From: Unio delphinus
Lineage: Eukaryota; Mollusca; Bivalvia; Unionida; Unionidae
NCBI GenBank assembly: GCA_029339505.1
Contig: JAQISU010000033.1
Location: forward strand, 2,412,001-2,476,000
Direction: 5' to 3'
Length of the DNA stretch: 64,000 nt
The position numbers were made by a program, and so were the translations under genes. Below are positions 10,163 through 22,459 of the stretch, in pieces (the stretch's first letter is position 1; every line of letters begins with the position of its first letter). Below the pieces are notes generated by a model, which ran no database searches, had not been told where the DNA came from, and was given only the letters and a program-made list of their open reading frames with translations.

Positions 10163-11330
10163 CTAGCACATGCGTAGTTCGACGATTTCTGCTACATATC
10201 CCGAGTTAGTTTCGTCCTTAAACTTTCCGAGGACCTTTTTGCCTGAATCGTCGTAAAACTGACTGAACTTCGGGTTATCCGAAAAATCAAACAGGAGTCT
10301 GCCTTCAAACATGTCCTGGTACATACCGTCGGTCTTGATCTGATAACATAAAATGTCCGTGTCTGTATCGGTAATTTAGCTTTAGGACCGTAACGTGATT
10401 TGGTGTACCCGTAATGGAAAGCATATATGAGCTGCTTAGACAGCTCAAGCCCGGAAAATCTTCGGCTCATGATGAGATTTGTGTTGTTTTTTTAAAAAAT
10501 ATATATATATTCCTGTTGATGGCTAATAGATTTTCGTCAAAGACTTTCATGTTGACAAAATTGGGATCGTTGATTAGTTTATTTCTGCGTTGGCGAGATC
10601 CACTTTAACTCGCTTTCGAATATTTTCCATGGTTTTCCCAAACACGTCGCAGCCAACGCTCATTTGAAAATGTTTAATTGAATATCAGTCTATGGCCACG
10701 TTTCTGATTAAATTTAAGTACGCGAAGAATCAGAGGTATTGCCTGAGATTCTTGTAGTGAATCACTTGTTTTTTCCTCTCATGAGATTAGACACGAGTGT
10801 AGGAACGTGTTCTCCTACGAACTCTAGATTAGTATTCACGGAGATCACATGAGGACTGGGCATGTCCTTTGTCACTGTTAATGTTTCTAGAGTCTATGGA
10901 TAATAATAATACGGCTCGTGAAGTTCTGGTGGATAATATATTTCAACCTCGAGAAAATATCTGGAGTTGTCGCTGTTGAGAATTTACTCTGTGAACTTTT
11001 TACGGATTCATCCATGCAAAATTTCCCACCGGTATCGGACATGGACTGATATTATACATGCTCAAGAAACAAGAGTCCCTTCAGATATTTTGGCGGCATA
11101 AACTCACCATCGACAAGTCCTTCATTCATCTTTGGGCTAGCGATATCTCTGATCACTAAGTCTTCATATTCTATTTATACACGGATTGGCGGAAATTCTA
11201 TGCTGTGGGTCTTGATCAATTCATCGAATTTTAGTATCTCTAAAGATACCGCAAACATGATAAATTCTTCTGCCAAGTTTAATATTCTAAAGGCCGCCTT
11301 CGAAACTTTCGGTTAACGCGTAAAGCGAAC
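10163..11330 (-). pseudogene. Second PolB relic, Polinton/adintovirus type
   Basis: Reading leftward, coding-like pieces occur in several frames. At 10642-10585 is 'FGKTMENIRKRVKVDLANAE', matching the conserved FGKTMEN(x)R block of protein-primed-type PolB in Polintons and adintoviruses. At about 10375-10166 is 'ITDTDTDILCYQIKTDGMYQ' (motif C, DTD) followed by 'KKVLGKFKDETNSGYVAEIV', which ends at TAG 10165-10163. Between them, 'LELSKQLIYAFHYGYTKSRYG' is in yet another frame. Upstream to about 11330 the minus strand stays protein-like with stops, but I cannot place it within PolB. This polymerase differs clearly from the PolB-helicase at 4.6-7.1 kb, so two DNA virus-like lineages invaded this locus. 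Confidence 0.65.
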
Positions 11331-11339
11331 TTTTCCATG

Positions 11340-12985
11340 TTCTCGTGTTGTTAGGTAGGTTTCCAGCATTAGGCTTAAATGCTGAGTGAGAGATTACGCG
11401 TATGATGGTGTAGAGTGCTTCCTTGGTTACTGTTGTCTCAGGGTTGTTGCCAGGCGTTGTCGATCTTTATTCTGATTCTGATATCCAGTTCGTATACGCT
11501 GTAGGGTATTGCTGTTGTTGTTGGTTCATTGAGCTGTTGTTTGGCCAGGCTATGGACTTGATCGTTGCCTAGTATTGCTATGTCTAACGGCACCCACATG
11601 AATGTTATGGTTTGGTTGTTGGGTTTTGGTAAGTTTAATTATGTGGTTGGCCTCTGGAAGGAAATTCTCTCTAGTGATGATGTGATTTTTTTTTATTGTG
11701 TTGACGACACTTTCAGTCGCCGATGATCACTGCTTGTGGAGTGCTTGGTTGCTGGACCCATTCGAGTGCATGTATGATGACTAAGAATTCAGCCGTGTAT
11801 ATGGATCAGTTGTCTGGCTCCACAGTGTTGGTTCTTTGCTGGTATTGTTACTGCCGCTAAAGTTTTATTTGCGTTGGTAGTTTTGGAACCTTCGGTGTAG
11901 ATCTGTTTGTATCCTACGAATTGTGTTTCAAGTTTAAGTAGTATTTTTGTTTTAATGATGTATTCCTGTTCTTGTTTAGAACCGTGGGTGATGGGAGTTG
12001 TGTCGCACATAGGGTTGCTTTCCGTACAAGGTGTTGTATCAGGGTATTTGTGTTGGTCAGCTTTAAGCTCCGGGTGGTTGAGTTCTTTAATTAGTTTGTG
12101 GAATTTGTGTGACAGGGGTGTTGGGGGGGGGGGGACCAGTTTCACGTGGAAGTTGATGTTGCCTTGTCGGATTATTTTACTGGTGAGATGGCATGGTCTG
12201 TCGGCTGATACCCGTGATGCGAATCTTAGTATGTTTTCATCCCTTCATAGTCGTAGTGGGGGCTCCCCTGTGAGTATTATGTAGTTCTTCGAGGGAGGTT
12301 TGGTTAAGAGTACCAGTGCATATCATTACTGCCTTGTGTTGTATGGAGTTTAGTTTTGCTAGGGTTCTTGGGCAAGCTGACGCATATACCGGACATATAT
12401 AGTCCATTATCGATCTTATTATGGATTTGTAAAGTGTCATCAATGTTTCCTTGTTGGCTCCCCAGGTGATACCTTTGAGGTTTCGAAGGAGATTAAGATT
12501 GATTTTGCACTTTCTGGTGAGCTTTTAAATGTGGTGTTTCCAAGTCAGATTTTCATCAAGGTGCATCCCTAGGAATTTGGTTACCTTAACGAACTTTACT
12601 AATTTTATCTTGAATGTTTAGTTTGGGGTATACTATGAGCATTTGGGAGTTTGAAATTTTAAAACCACATTTTTCCGCCCATCGATGTTTTAGGTTTAAG
12701 TTATATTTCAGTTACTGTATGACTTTTGAGTTAGCTGGGTTGCCTGCTTTCCATAACCCTCTATCATCAGGGAATTGTGATAAATCGACTTCATTGGAGT
12801 TGATGGCCTTATTTAGATCGTTAATCGTGATGTTAATTAGAGCTGGGCTGAGTACACTGCCTTGCGGTGTACCGTTTTCCAAATGGAACGTGTATGAGTG
12901 CTGATCACCTACTTTTGTTACTGTTTTACGATCGATGAGGAAGTCTGCTTTCCAGTTGTGCATGCGGCCAGTTATTCCGTATATG
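11340..12985 (-). mobile_element. Non-LTR retrotransposon (LINE) relic: RT then RNase H
   Basis: Leftward. At 12963-12712 is an RT core: 'HLENGTPQGSVLSPALINI', then 'DLSQFPDDRG', where the catalytic F/YADD has become FPDD. At 12443-12237 follows the RT thumb/connection, 'LYKSIIRSIMDYICPVYASA'. At 12145-11789 is an RNase H start, 'YKQIYTEGSK' with the first catalytic Asp of YTDGS replaced by Glu. Beyond it, coding-like text continues to about 11340. Order and motifs fit CR1/Jockey-like LINEs with RNase H, common in molluscs. The 5' part (endonuclease) is missing, and a 12-13 base G run at about 12123 interrupts the coding-like sequence. Confidence 0.75.
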
Positions 12986-13811
12986 TCGAGTTTTCTACTA
13001 CTGCTACCCTACCTATTATTACTAAAGAATTGAGATATTATGTTGAATTTTATGTCAGATTGGTGACATTGATTTTTTTTTAATTAGCGAAAAAATGTTA
13101 AAGCTAAAGAGAGATTTCCGGAAAAATCTAAGATAATTTCTTATTGGGAAGTGCTTTGTACCCTACCTATTCCGGAACGTAGCGTGCGTTTAACAAATGA
13201 TATCCATTTCTATGTCCGGGTTTTTTGCGTGGGATTTCAGTCACACACGTTTAACCGGTAGCGGGCGGGAACAAGTGAGCATATTTTAAAGTGAAAATGA
13301 CCAGGTGATTACTTGAGTTTATGATCATGTTATTCGTGTATCATTAGTAATACTTTACACATAAAATCCATCAAAAAGTGTTGGGCATTTGCTGCACCAA
13401 AACGATTTGTAACTTCCACGGAGTAAGACTCCAAGGTTTTACAACTCACATAGGCCATGTATGCGCTGTGAGTCACTTTTTGCAGCTATCGGTGTCATTT
13501 TCGAGAATTTGATTACCCATACCTTTAAATGGCATATAGTCACTTTATTTACTTTATTTATATAGTCACTCCTTGTCCATCAAAATTATAAGATTATTGT
13601 ATAAATTCCTCCAAAAATGCATAACAGCAAATTCATTGAAAATGTACTTTGACAAAATTAATCTAGCATGCGGGTTGATTCCGTTTAAACTGGTTTTTGT
13701 CTTGTGCTGTGATGTAAGAGGGAACACACCTATGGTTGGAAAAAAGTTGTACTACATGCAAGCCCTCGACGCTGATATTTATGCACTGGGTGTCAGGGTC
13801 TTGCAGCCCAA
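12986..13811. other. No gene seen
   Basis: Flank of the LINE relic. Short frames only. ACTTTATTTACTTTATTTATATAGTCAC near 13540 is a small direct repeat. Confidence 0.35.
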
Positions 13812-14451
13812 CTATAGTCTGTGTCTACATCCCCGTTTGTTTGTATCCCCTTGCCGATTTTAGTAACGAAAAGCATAAACAAGATAAAATGTCAATAAAT
13901 CTTACTCAATTCATTCATTGATTTATAATTTATAACTCGATTGCAGTCAGGGTGTCCATAATACCTTTATTGTCTGCATGTCTGATCCTTAACAGAAGTT
14001 TTCTTACTAACACGACACCATATTGCACACAATTTGGGTAAGTCTTTTTTACGTAAATAGAGTGACATCATTGGTCCTATTTGGTTATTCCCGGATACTT
14101 CTGTCAATTACGGTAAGGTTAAGAGTTATATCCCTTTTCAACCTATGGAATCTACCTTCTATGTACATACATGCGTATTTATGCATCTACCCCTTTGCTG
14201 AAAATGGAGTTGTCCAGGAACTGGAAATTGATCTCGAAAATGGCCATGGTTGTAATGAAAACTTCCGTTAAGCCTTAGACGCAAAGACGATAAAGGTATT
14301 ATGGACACCCTGGTCGCAATCGGGTTAGAAATTAGAAATCAATGAATGAATTGAGTAACATTTATTGACATTTTATCTTGTTTATGCTTATTATTACTGA
14401 AATCGGCAGGGGGTACAAACAAACTGGGTGTGGACACTGACTATGTCGTAG
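13812..14451. mobile_element. Fold-back element with about 190-bp inverted arms
   Basis: The left arm, 13812-14003, is the imperfect reverse complement of 14257-14451, with a 253-bp loop between them. Shared blocks include CAGGGTGTCCATAATACCTT, CATAAACAAGATAAAATGTC and CTCAATTCATTCATTGATTT. Arm identity looks well above 85 percent by eye. No transposase is present, so it is a non-autonomous fold-back/MITE-like element or an inverted duplication. The 96- and 61-codon frames over the left arm and the 82-codon frame in the loop are not supported as genes. Confidence 0.8.
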
Positions 14452-14683
14452 TTTCCTCTGACCCTTACCACCGCATTTTTTATATTTGGACATTCATGTT
14501 GGGGTGTAGGGTTAGATAGCATTCCCTATCGAAAAGTTGCAATTCGACAACACCATTTGGTGTTGGCATGGGGTAGCCGCTTACTTGCCGGCCCAGCAAA
14601 CTTTCATTGAGATATACTGCATGAAATTGATAGGAATATGATTTATTTTCTCAGAAGTCATGAGCATAGCATTCATTATGCCT

Positions 14684-15912
14684 TTAACTCTTTCAGCCCC
14701 AAGAAACTTTTCAGTAACACTGTTACTGTGCCCCAGCCACACTAAGCTGTGACTAGCTGCTTGTGCCCCAGAGTGTTTTACCTGTTTGGAAAATTTTGTA
14801 GAAATCATGCACATGCCTTCACATTTACTTTAATTTCTCTTCTTATATCCAATATTAATCCATGATAATTTTACCAATTAATCCAAATTAATTTGTCTAC
14901 ACAGTGATTTATTTTTCTTTCTATTTTTCCAAGTCTTTCACAATTTATTTATACATTAATTTACAAATATACATTATTTTACAAAATTATGTGCAACATT
15001 GTTAGGAATATCACATCATCAGCACTTAAGTCCAGGAAAATAAACCAGGAAAATTTAATATGTGATATGGTTTGAAACAATTTGTACATACATTACTTGG
15101 CAATGTTCACATCCAGTTTTTGGTTAAGATAGAACTTTGTTCAATAAACACATTTTGCAGGTTGGATACTACGTTTGTTTGGCGATACCAATGTGCATTT
15201 TCAGGCATATGGATTGGTTTCGTTTGCGATGTCCGTGTACAGTTTCTCCGGAAATAATAATAAGTGAAAAAAGATAGATTTCTCTTTTTTCCTTGTCTAT
15301 TTGTGATTGTATGTTGTAGGTCCAGGATTCATTCCACTAAAATCATTGATTTGGATAGACAGAAGACGATCGCTCCAATCTGCTAGATCAGCAGAAACTC
15401 TTTCATTTTCGCGATCAGCGTCCACTTTTTCTGACTATTTAATCTCAAGAATCTTCGATGTCCCATTCGAAATTTCGCAAATTATCCAACTGTCAAACAT
15501 ATCTCTCCTCTAATTACTCAGTATTTTCGAGATCAAACATGAGAAACTCCTCATTTTAGCCCTCACCGCCATCAAAAACCACTCGTGCTTCCGCCATCAT
15601 TTTTGCGATTTTTTAAGAGAAAAAAAAACACGTATTGAAACGGATCCCAAGCAGTAATCCTTGGTTTCCGAACATTTAAAGTTTGCCCAAATGAACGTAA
15701 ATTCATTTCTGATTGGCTACAAGTGGGTATGATGCTAGGAAAAGCCCCATTTGTAACCAATCAGAGACTTTCTTTCGACCATACATTCGGACCGCCGAGC
15801 AGCGGTACTGGCCATTGAATGCAGACGAAAAATTTCACGAAAAGGCGGTATCAGCCGTTGAATGCAGAAACTGCATTACACGTACAGGCGGCATCGGGGC
15901 TGAATGAGTTAA
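14684..15912. mobile_element. piggyBac-like non-autonomous element between TTAA sites
   Basis: TTAA at 14684-14687 is followed by CTCTTTCAGCCCC. At the other end GGGGCTGAATGAG runs into TTAA at 15909-15912. The inverted ends match at 12 of 13 positions, and TTAA target duplication is diagnostic of the piggyBac superfamily. The 1.22-kb interior contains no transposase. Near its right side an imperfect hairpin, CTGATTGGCTACAAGTGGG (15709-15727) paired with 15745-15764, carries CCAAT-type boxes in both orientations. Confidence 0.65.
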
Positions 15913-15974
15913 TAAAATAATGATGTTTTTCAGCAAAGTCATAATGTATTAGTCAAACTTTACTTGCACAGATG

Positions 15975-16060
15975 TATTTTCTTTAATAAGTTCAAATTCT
16001 CACAAAAGAAACGTACCCGTTTTCAAGTTTAGTTGACCTACATTTCAGTTGGCTGGAAAA
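15975..16060. repeat. Inverted solo copy of the 20.7-kb small element end
   Basis: ATTCTCACAAAAGAAAC followed by AGTTGACCTACATTTCAGTT is the reverse complement of 20900-20985, the right end of the inverted-repeat element described there. Confidence 0.6.
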
Positions 16061-16860
16061 TGATGAAACCAAGGAATGCTGAAAACATAGACAGAGGTCT
16101 TGGAAACGCTTAAAATTACGCGTATTTGGACTCAAATTTTTCATCTGGGATGCAAAAAATCACCCACGCAGGAGTTTTTTTTTTTTTTATAAATAAATAT
16201 GTTCTAATCACTATAAAAAAATGAAACAATGCTTTTATTTGAGTTTGTTGCTGACTTTCTTTGACCAAGGTTGTCGGCTTGCTTTGATGATGGTGCATTT
16301 ATTATTGAAGGCACCGCTAAAGGCTCCAGTTGAAGGACCTAACAGATACCCGTTTGTTATTGCTGAGGCAACATCAGATAATTGTAGAACATTGAGACAG
16401 ATTTTTTTAGTATATGTCAGTGCTTCAGATGTAATCAGTTTTCTTTGAAGTGTCGGCAAAACTATTTTTGTCTTCCCTGTGGTATTTTTTTTTTAAATTA
16501 GCGTCATCTGGTTGACTACTCATTTCACGTTTCTGCCTTCAGAGGTATTGGCTTTTAACTTGTCATTTGCATGGTTATTTTGATTTTAATACAGCATACA
16601 GTAAAAAGGCCATATGTCAGCATAAGCGGATTATGATATAACAGTGCACTGTTACGATAATTTGTCAATATGAAACAAGGATTTGTTTATGTAACAATAT
16701 ATTCCAGTACATTGTTGTATCCAAGTTCGCTGCTTCCTGTGATGGTGTCTTTGATTTTCTCTACTCCAAATGCAAGACTGTATACACAGTTTTTATCAGC
16801 CAAAATTGGTGTCACAACAAATATCACCAGATGGTATATTTTGTCGCCAAAAAGGAAAAC
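16061..16860. other. No gene seen
   Basis: AT-rich, with poly-T and poly-A runs near 16172 and 16485. Antisense frames at 16221-16459 show no recognisable motif. Confidence 0.35.
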
Positions 16861-17475
16861 AGAATCACAATTTGCTACATTGGCGAAGCCCTGTCATCCT
16901 GTAATTGATTTCATTTCCAATTGTAGCTGTATAAATATTGCATGCAAACTCAAAACCAAGACACATCGAGACTTGGACAAAATGCCATTTGCAAATTTGG
17001 ACAAGTATTTTGGGGTTAAACAAAAAAAATGATAAAGATTTTAATGAGATCAGAACTGTGCTGAAGTTGCTAGAACTGATATAGTGGACTATTCTGCGCA
17101 TGGCTTTGAACAGATGTAATGTTTATGCATTGGACTATGGAAATGAAATAGATTACTTTTGAATCTTTCTGTTTTCCTTTCAGCCCATTTTTTAAAATAT
17201 TTTTTTATCAAAAAGCACGTTATCAAATAATTACAGAAATGAAGTATTGTTGTGCAGAATTACCAGAAACGCCGAAAAAACTGATACAGTTGTACATGTC
17301 AGTATTATAAAGTGGAATTACACTCAATGGCAACCAACAGTTCTTCTAATCAGCACAGTTTTAAAGAATGTGGTATGGGACTGGAACTTTTGCTGGTGGG
17401 ACTCCTATTTTTACCAAAATAGGAGTCATGGACTCCTAGTTTTAAAATATGCGAGACCTCTGATAGAGTTGTAAT
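16860..17475 (+). repeat. Dispersed repeat family, copy 1
   Basis: Shares blocks with 22.7-24.0 kb and 51.6-51.8 kb: CTCAAAACCAAGACACATC, GACTATGGAAATGAAATAGA and TTGCTGGTGGGACTCCTATT. No coding capacity recognised. Probably an old non-autonomous transposon or UTR-derived repeat. Confidence 0.5.
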
Positions 17476-18330
17476 ATTATTCTTGAACGAAATGAATAAA
17501 AATACATTATACCTATTGGTACTGTAAGCAACGATTCGTTTTGTTCCAAAAATGTATTCCCCAGATGAACCTACTTGATCATACTTTGGCATACCTCGAC
17601 TACAACAAATTTAAATGTATGTCAACGAAACATGGAAATGCATCTATTTGCTAATGTCAAATTTTGGTTCTACCAGAATAAAAACTGTACAGTAAGTATA
17701 TTAATTACATATAAATTTGTGAAACAGTGTTGATATGTGGTGCCAAGATATAATATGCGAGATATTTAAGTTGTACCATTTAATCAACCATACTCGTAAT
17801 CGGGCTGATTATTAGATCAATCAGTATCGGCAGAAATAATCTATGCCGATGTAAAAAATAATAATAAAAAGTAACAAATTTCCAAAATATAAATTCAATC
17901 ATAACATTCATCTTGACATAGCTTTGAATTTTAAATCAGAATTAAATACAGTCCTACCCGTGTATATTGACATCACTTATATCGACAAGCCGCATATGTG
18001 GACAAAAAAAACAAAGTCCCAGTCTCTTGGTCTACTAATACTACCAAATTGTCATGCTTATGTCGACGTAGAGATAAAAGATAAATGTACATGTCGAAAG
18101 AAGCCCATGGTCCCAGCTTGAACAAATCCTTTGTTTTCTAATCATGTCAACAAGCTGCCAGTTCCAACCCATACTTTGTTCGACAATTAGTTGATCTTGC
18201 CACCAGGCTTTAATGTCGCAGTTGGATGAAAAAAATAACAAAAAACCATAGACTTTTGTTTGGGCCTATAAAGCTGGCCTCTCGCAGCAACTTAAACGAA
18301 GTGAAATCTTATTTATTCTAGCATTTTCCA
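17476..18330. other. No gene seen
   Basis: AT-rich intergenic sequence. Short frames without motifs. Confidence 0.35.
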
Positions 18331-19020
18331 AAGAATGAACAGAAGTATAGCTAGGATTTTAAAACTAGGAGTTCACGAGTACCACCAGTAACCGTTCCAG
18401 TCCCCTACTTGGAACAAATTGGGCATGCCTGAAATGGCTATATTTCCATGAGTAGAAACAGCGGTTGCCATCGAGTTCAATTTTCAAACTTCTTTACAGC
18501 ACTGACATGTATACCTTGTTTGTCCATTAGAGTGAGAGTGAATTGTCATGTCAAGATAAGGTCTTGTTCCAAGCAATAAGATAGGGATCATACATAGTGA
18601 AATGTCAGTTCTAGCAACGTCTAACACTGTTGAATTTCATTTCAATATTCGCCAATAAGCTGTTGAACCCTTCTTGTTAAAATTTGCAAACAGCATTTTG
18701 TCTAACTCACAACATGTCTTTATTTTGAGGTCACAAACACTACTTAGATTGCTACACTTAGAAATGAAACAATAATTAAGGCAAAAGTTATTAATTTGAT
18801 GTACTCTTATAGACAAGTACATCATTGGGTCATTCTACCTCTGAAATCAGTCATATCGCACATTTTCTCACCACTCTGCAGCTAGTCAAGTCTTTGATCT
18901 TGCCACCTATCTTGTGGGTCATGTTCTTCAGATGTACTCTTATAAAGACAACATGTACATCTGTGGGTGTTTCAGCCACTGAATTTTCTGATTGTAAACA
19001 GCTAAAATAATCAATTGATC
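18330..19020 (-). repeat. Dispersed repeat family, inverted copy
   Basis: TTTTAAAACTAGGAGTTC at 18357 and AGATGTACTCTTATA segments at 18797 and 18930 are reverse complements of blocks in the 22.5-24 kb copies. The end AACACATTTTCCCACTGAA (about 19021) mirrors the start of the 22.87-kb unit. Confidence 0.45.
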
Positions 19021-19256
19021 AACACATTTTCCCACTGAATAGGTGGTTGAAGCAGGACTAGCAAGCCCTTAAATTTACCGTCCAGCAAATTGATGCGTAC
19101 TGAGAACTCCTGTATAAGTTATTGTCTGAATCTCAGATATAAAAAAGCGTCCAAATATGCGTGATTACGCTTTTCTGAGACCTTTGAAAGTGATCGGTGA
19201 TTAAAACAAGTTTATTTTGCTGTGAAAATTTCGTTTTTATCTTTATTTGCATTTAC

Positions 19257-19660
19257 AATGGCTACCAACAGCAGTGTAAAATGCATATTAAATGTAGTCT
19301 CTGGAAACTAAATATCTGGCTGTTAAGGAAATTGAGGGCTGAACATCTCGCAAAGATGTCTGTGACATTTTTTCGCTTAATAATAATACCCGTTCAGGAA
19401 GGATGAAAGCTGCTGAATCTATAAAGAAAGACTACGTTGAAGGTAACTGTGGTCCCCAAAGGAAGAAGGAAACGACTGCTACATTTGAAGACATGGAGGA
19501 AGCCACAAAATGGTTCAATGAAACATTTACGAAAAAACTTAGTGTGGAGAACTTCGCTGCAGCAAGTGGTTGGTGAGGTCGCTTTAATGTTCGTCATATC
19601 ATCTGATACAAAAGTATTTGTGGAGAATACATGTACTGCTGACAGCTTTTCATTTCCATG
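19257..19660 (+). pseudogene. pogo/Tigger (CENP-B-like) transposase N-terminal relic
   Basis: Frames joined by shifts read 'LETKYLAVKEIE', a region ending 'DVCDIFSLNNNT' (N-terminal helix-turn-helix of the pogo/CENP-B DNA-binding domain), then 'GNCGPQRKKETTATFEDMEE' and 'ATKWFNETF'. 'ENFAAASGW' and 'GRFNVRHI' follow (second HTH: xxFxASxGWLxRFxxRH). The order and motifs are those of Tigger-like transposases. The catalytic DDE half is absent here. Stops and frameshifts make it dead. Confidence 0.7.
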
Positions 19661-20700
19661 TGAATAGCACCATCCCCTCGTTTGCCTTAATAAGATGGGA
19701 AGAGACTGACCAAAATCGAGGCTAATTTAAGTACATGTACATGAAGCATGTAAATGACAACTATCCAACCATGTGCTAATGATGACATTGAATATCATAC
19801 TGTTTTTGTATCTGGATGTGAATCGTGATCGATGCAATATTTTATTGTGGATTTTATTACACAGAGGTAACCAGAATGAAATTTGTCAATATACAAGTGT
19901 ATTTCACACTGATTCTGTCTTCATGTACTCAAAATTTCCATTTTTTCTAAGTGTAAATGCTGCCCACTGACGACAGGCCACCCTTTGCAGACGAATATTA
20001 ACTTTTATCTTTTAAATCAATGATAGTACTTTATAACAGTTTAATAACTGTCTGGTCACCAAAAGTTATTTTTTTTAACTTGCCTATGTCTTAGGACACG
20101 GAAAAAATTATTGTCATGTCCCAAGATTTACATTCGTTACAGTAGTTAACAAAAAGACATAAAAACGGTAAAGTTTAGTCATTGGTCTGTGGATAAGCTG
20201 ACACCCCCCCCCCCATTCCAGGCCTTTATTTTTTCCTAAATTATACACCTGATACGCAAGTATTTACTGTGATAATGAAATAATGGGTATTGGCAATTTT
20301 AATAATCGGCTTTACACTGTATCAGCATAATCAGCAAAAAGTGACAACGGTAAAGCTTTAGGAGATATTCCTAAAACTTTGATTACATGTTCCAATGTTT
20401 AACATTGGAACACGCTATACAAGCATATTATTTGGCTAGCAAGACCACTAAAACAAAAATAATGTGCTATGTCTGACATTGTTGGACTAAACCTCAACCC
20501 TCATATTTATGTTTTGGGTGTCGATGTTGGCCAAATAATGGCACTGTTTTGCATTTCGATGTTAAACTCTGAATGATAGCAAAGTTTTCAGCAATATCTA
20601 ACTTGGCAGCCCATAACAATGCTTTTCTACAAATTAGTCATGTTTTAGTTAGGCTTTACTTCCTCTGCTGTCTTTTTTCCAAATAAATTTAAATTCCACC
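19661..20700. other. No gene seen
   Basis: AT-rich sequence with a C9 run at about 20203. A short palindrome, CATGTTCCAATGTTTAACATTGGAACACG, lies near 20388-20414. No coding signal. Confidence 0.35.
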
Positions 20701-20710
20701 ACAAGCAATA

Positions 20711-20954
20711 GGACAAGTTTTTCAAGTTCTGTTGACCTACATTTCAGTTGGCTGGAATACAGTGGAAGCTGGGAATACTGAAATTGGTTAAAAAGATGAT
20801 ACAAATCTTGAACGAAACAAAGCTATCTAAACACTTTCTTCAATATTAATATGGTTTTTTTTTTTAAAAAAAAGTGTATTTCAACTTTACCCGATTTTGG
20901 CATTTAATTCCAGCCAGCCAAAATGTAGGCTAACGAAAATTGAAAAACGGGTCC
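20711..20954. mobile_element. Small inverted-repeat element (MITE-like)
   Basis: The arm at 20711-20757 (GTTGACCTACATTTCAGTTG core) is repeated inverted at 20905-20954, about 80 percent identical over about 47 bp, enclosing 150 bp. A further inverted copy of one end is at 16 kb, showing that the end is mobile or dispersed. No clear target duplication seen. Confidence 0.55.
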
Positions 20955-21804
20955 ATTTCTTTTGTGAGAATTTTAATTTATAGGAAAAAAGATATCAGAG
21001 TAAATAAAGCCTGCCTTATTAAAACATTATGACTTCACTTTGTTGAAAAGTGTTATTGTTGGCTGCCAGTTGTGGGAGTTATTCCTGAGAATTGGACTTT
21101 GGTTACAATGCTCGACGATATCAAAATATGCTACACTGCACAGTTATTTAGGCAGTAAGAACTAGACATCCAAAATAAATGTCAGCATTGAGGTCTTACA
21201 TTGCAAGACTACCAGAACTGGATGTATAACAATCAACGAGAATTGGCTACAGAGTCATACATTGATGTAAAGTGATAAATAACATGGCCTTTTTAAGAAA
21301 AGACTTGAGATGTCTGACAAGTACTAAATGAAACTTGAACTGATCTGATGATCATTGCTATGGCAACTATATAATGCTACCCCTTCTGAATGGAAAGTCA
21401 TAAAATGTCTTTTTAGAAGACTTCTCATGATGTCTAGTTGGTCCTCAATGAAAATGGCTCTTTCTGAACATCAAAAAAGGTCAGCACTGGCCATCTTGTT
21501 AACGTTAATATTTGAATTGATGGTAAAATCATAATGAGTTTCACCAAAAGACCTCGTATGATGTCTGCTTGGTCAAGGATCCGACATTCATTATAGCTGC
21601 CATCATATAAATCTTACTATGGCTACTCTTAAACATAAAGTTAAATCAGAGTTCTTTTCACCAGAAGGTTTTTGATGTTTATTTGTATCAGAATGGTACC
21701 AATCTGATTTCCAGTATAACATAGCAATTTTTTAAAAAACTTTTCATCACAGTAATTGTTTAGAATGACGTGTGCTTTTTCATTACATCATCATAGTGTG
21801 AGGG
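20955..21804. other. No gene seen
   Basis: Contains loosely repeated 'TTCACCAAAAGACTTCTCATGATGTCTAGTTGGTC'-like segments (about 21300, 21415 and 21545) that recur in NAA50 introns near 27500. An old dispersed repeat. Confidence 0.35.
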
Positions 21805-22022
21805 TAGAATACTGAGGAGATGCGGGTATATTTACATTGAAGACTGTTGTATAAATTACAGGGGAGATGAAGGTATATTTATATTGAAGACTATTGTATG
21901 AATTACTGGGGAAGTGCGGGTATATTTACATTGAAGACTGTTGTATAAATTACAGGGGAGATGCAGGTATATTTACATTGAAGACTGTTGTATAAATTAC
22001 AGGGGAAATGCAGGTATATTTA
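21805..22022. repeat. 47-bp tandem repeat, about 4.5 copies
   Basis: Units such as GAAGACTGTTGTATAAATTA followed by CAGGGGAGATGCAGGTATAT. Near-identical copies with single-base differences. Confidence 0.85.
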
Positions 22023-22459
22023 CAAAAGCAAAGTGCTCAACATTCCTCCAGTATGTGATTACTGTATTATTTTAGGATTTTACTTCTACTTCAGTTCATG
22101 TATTTGAGAGAAACTTTGGCATACTATCTTTATTGATTTTAACTTTTGTATTTGAGAGAAACTTTGGCATACTATCATTATTGATTTTAACTTTTGCCTT
22201 GATATGCTAGGAGATCCTATCTTGCTTGTGTCACCAGCCTAAGTAGAAAGCATGTTGCATCTTGGTGAACAGTGTTGAAAGTTTTGTGTTAAAGTTTTTC
22301 AAAACACATCTTTATTAGTTGTGGTATTAAAAAGAAAATGTGATTAATATTTAAATGAATCTAAAGTTTATATATTGATATTGCAAGCTTCAATTTTGTT
22401 CTTAACATTAAACAATGTTGAAGTTTTATCGGAAATGTATCTTTATCATTTGCTGTACA

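Noticed and set aside
16221..16459. Paired sense/antisense ORFs of about 75 codons
   Set aside because: No recognisable domain, splice or regulatory context; likely chance.
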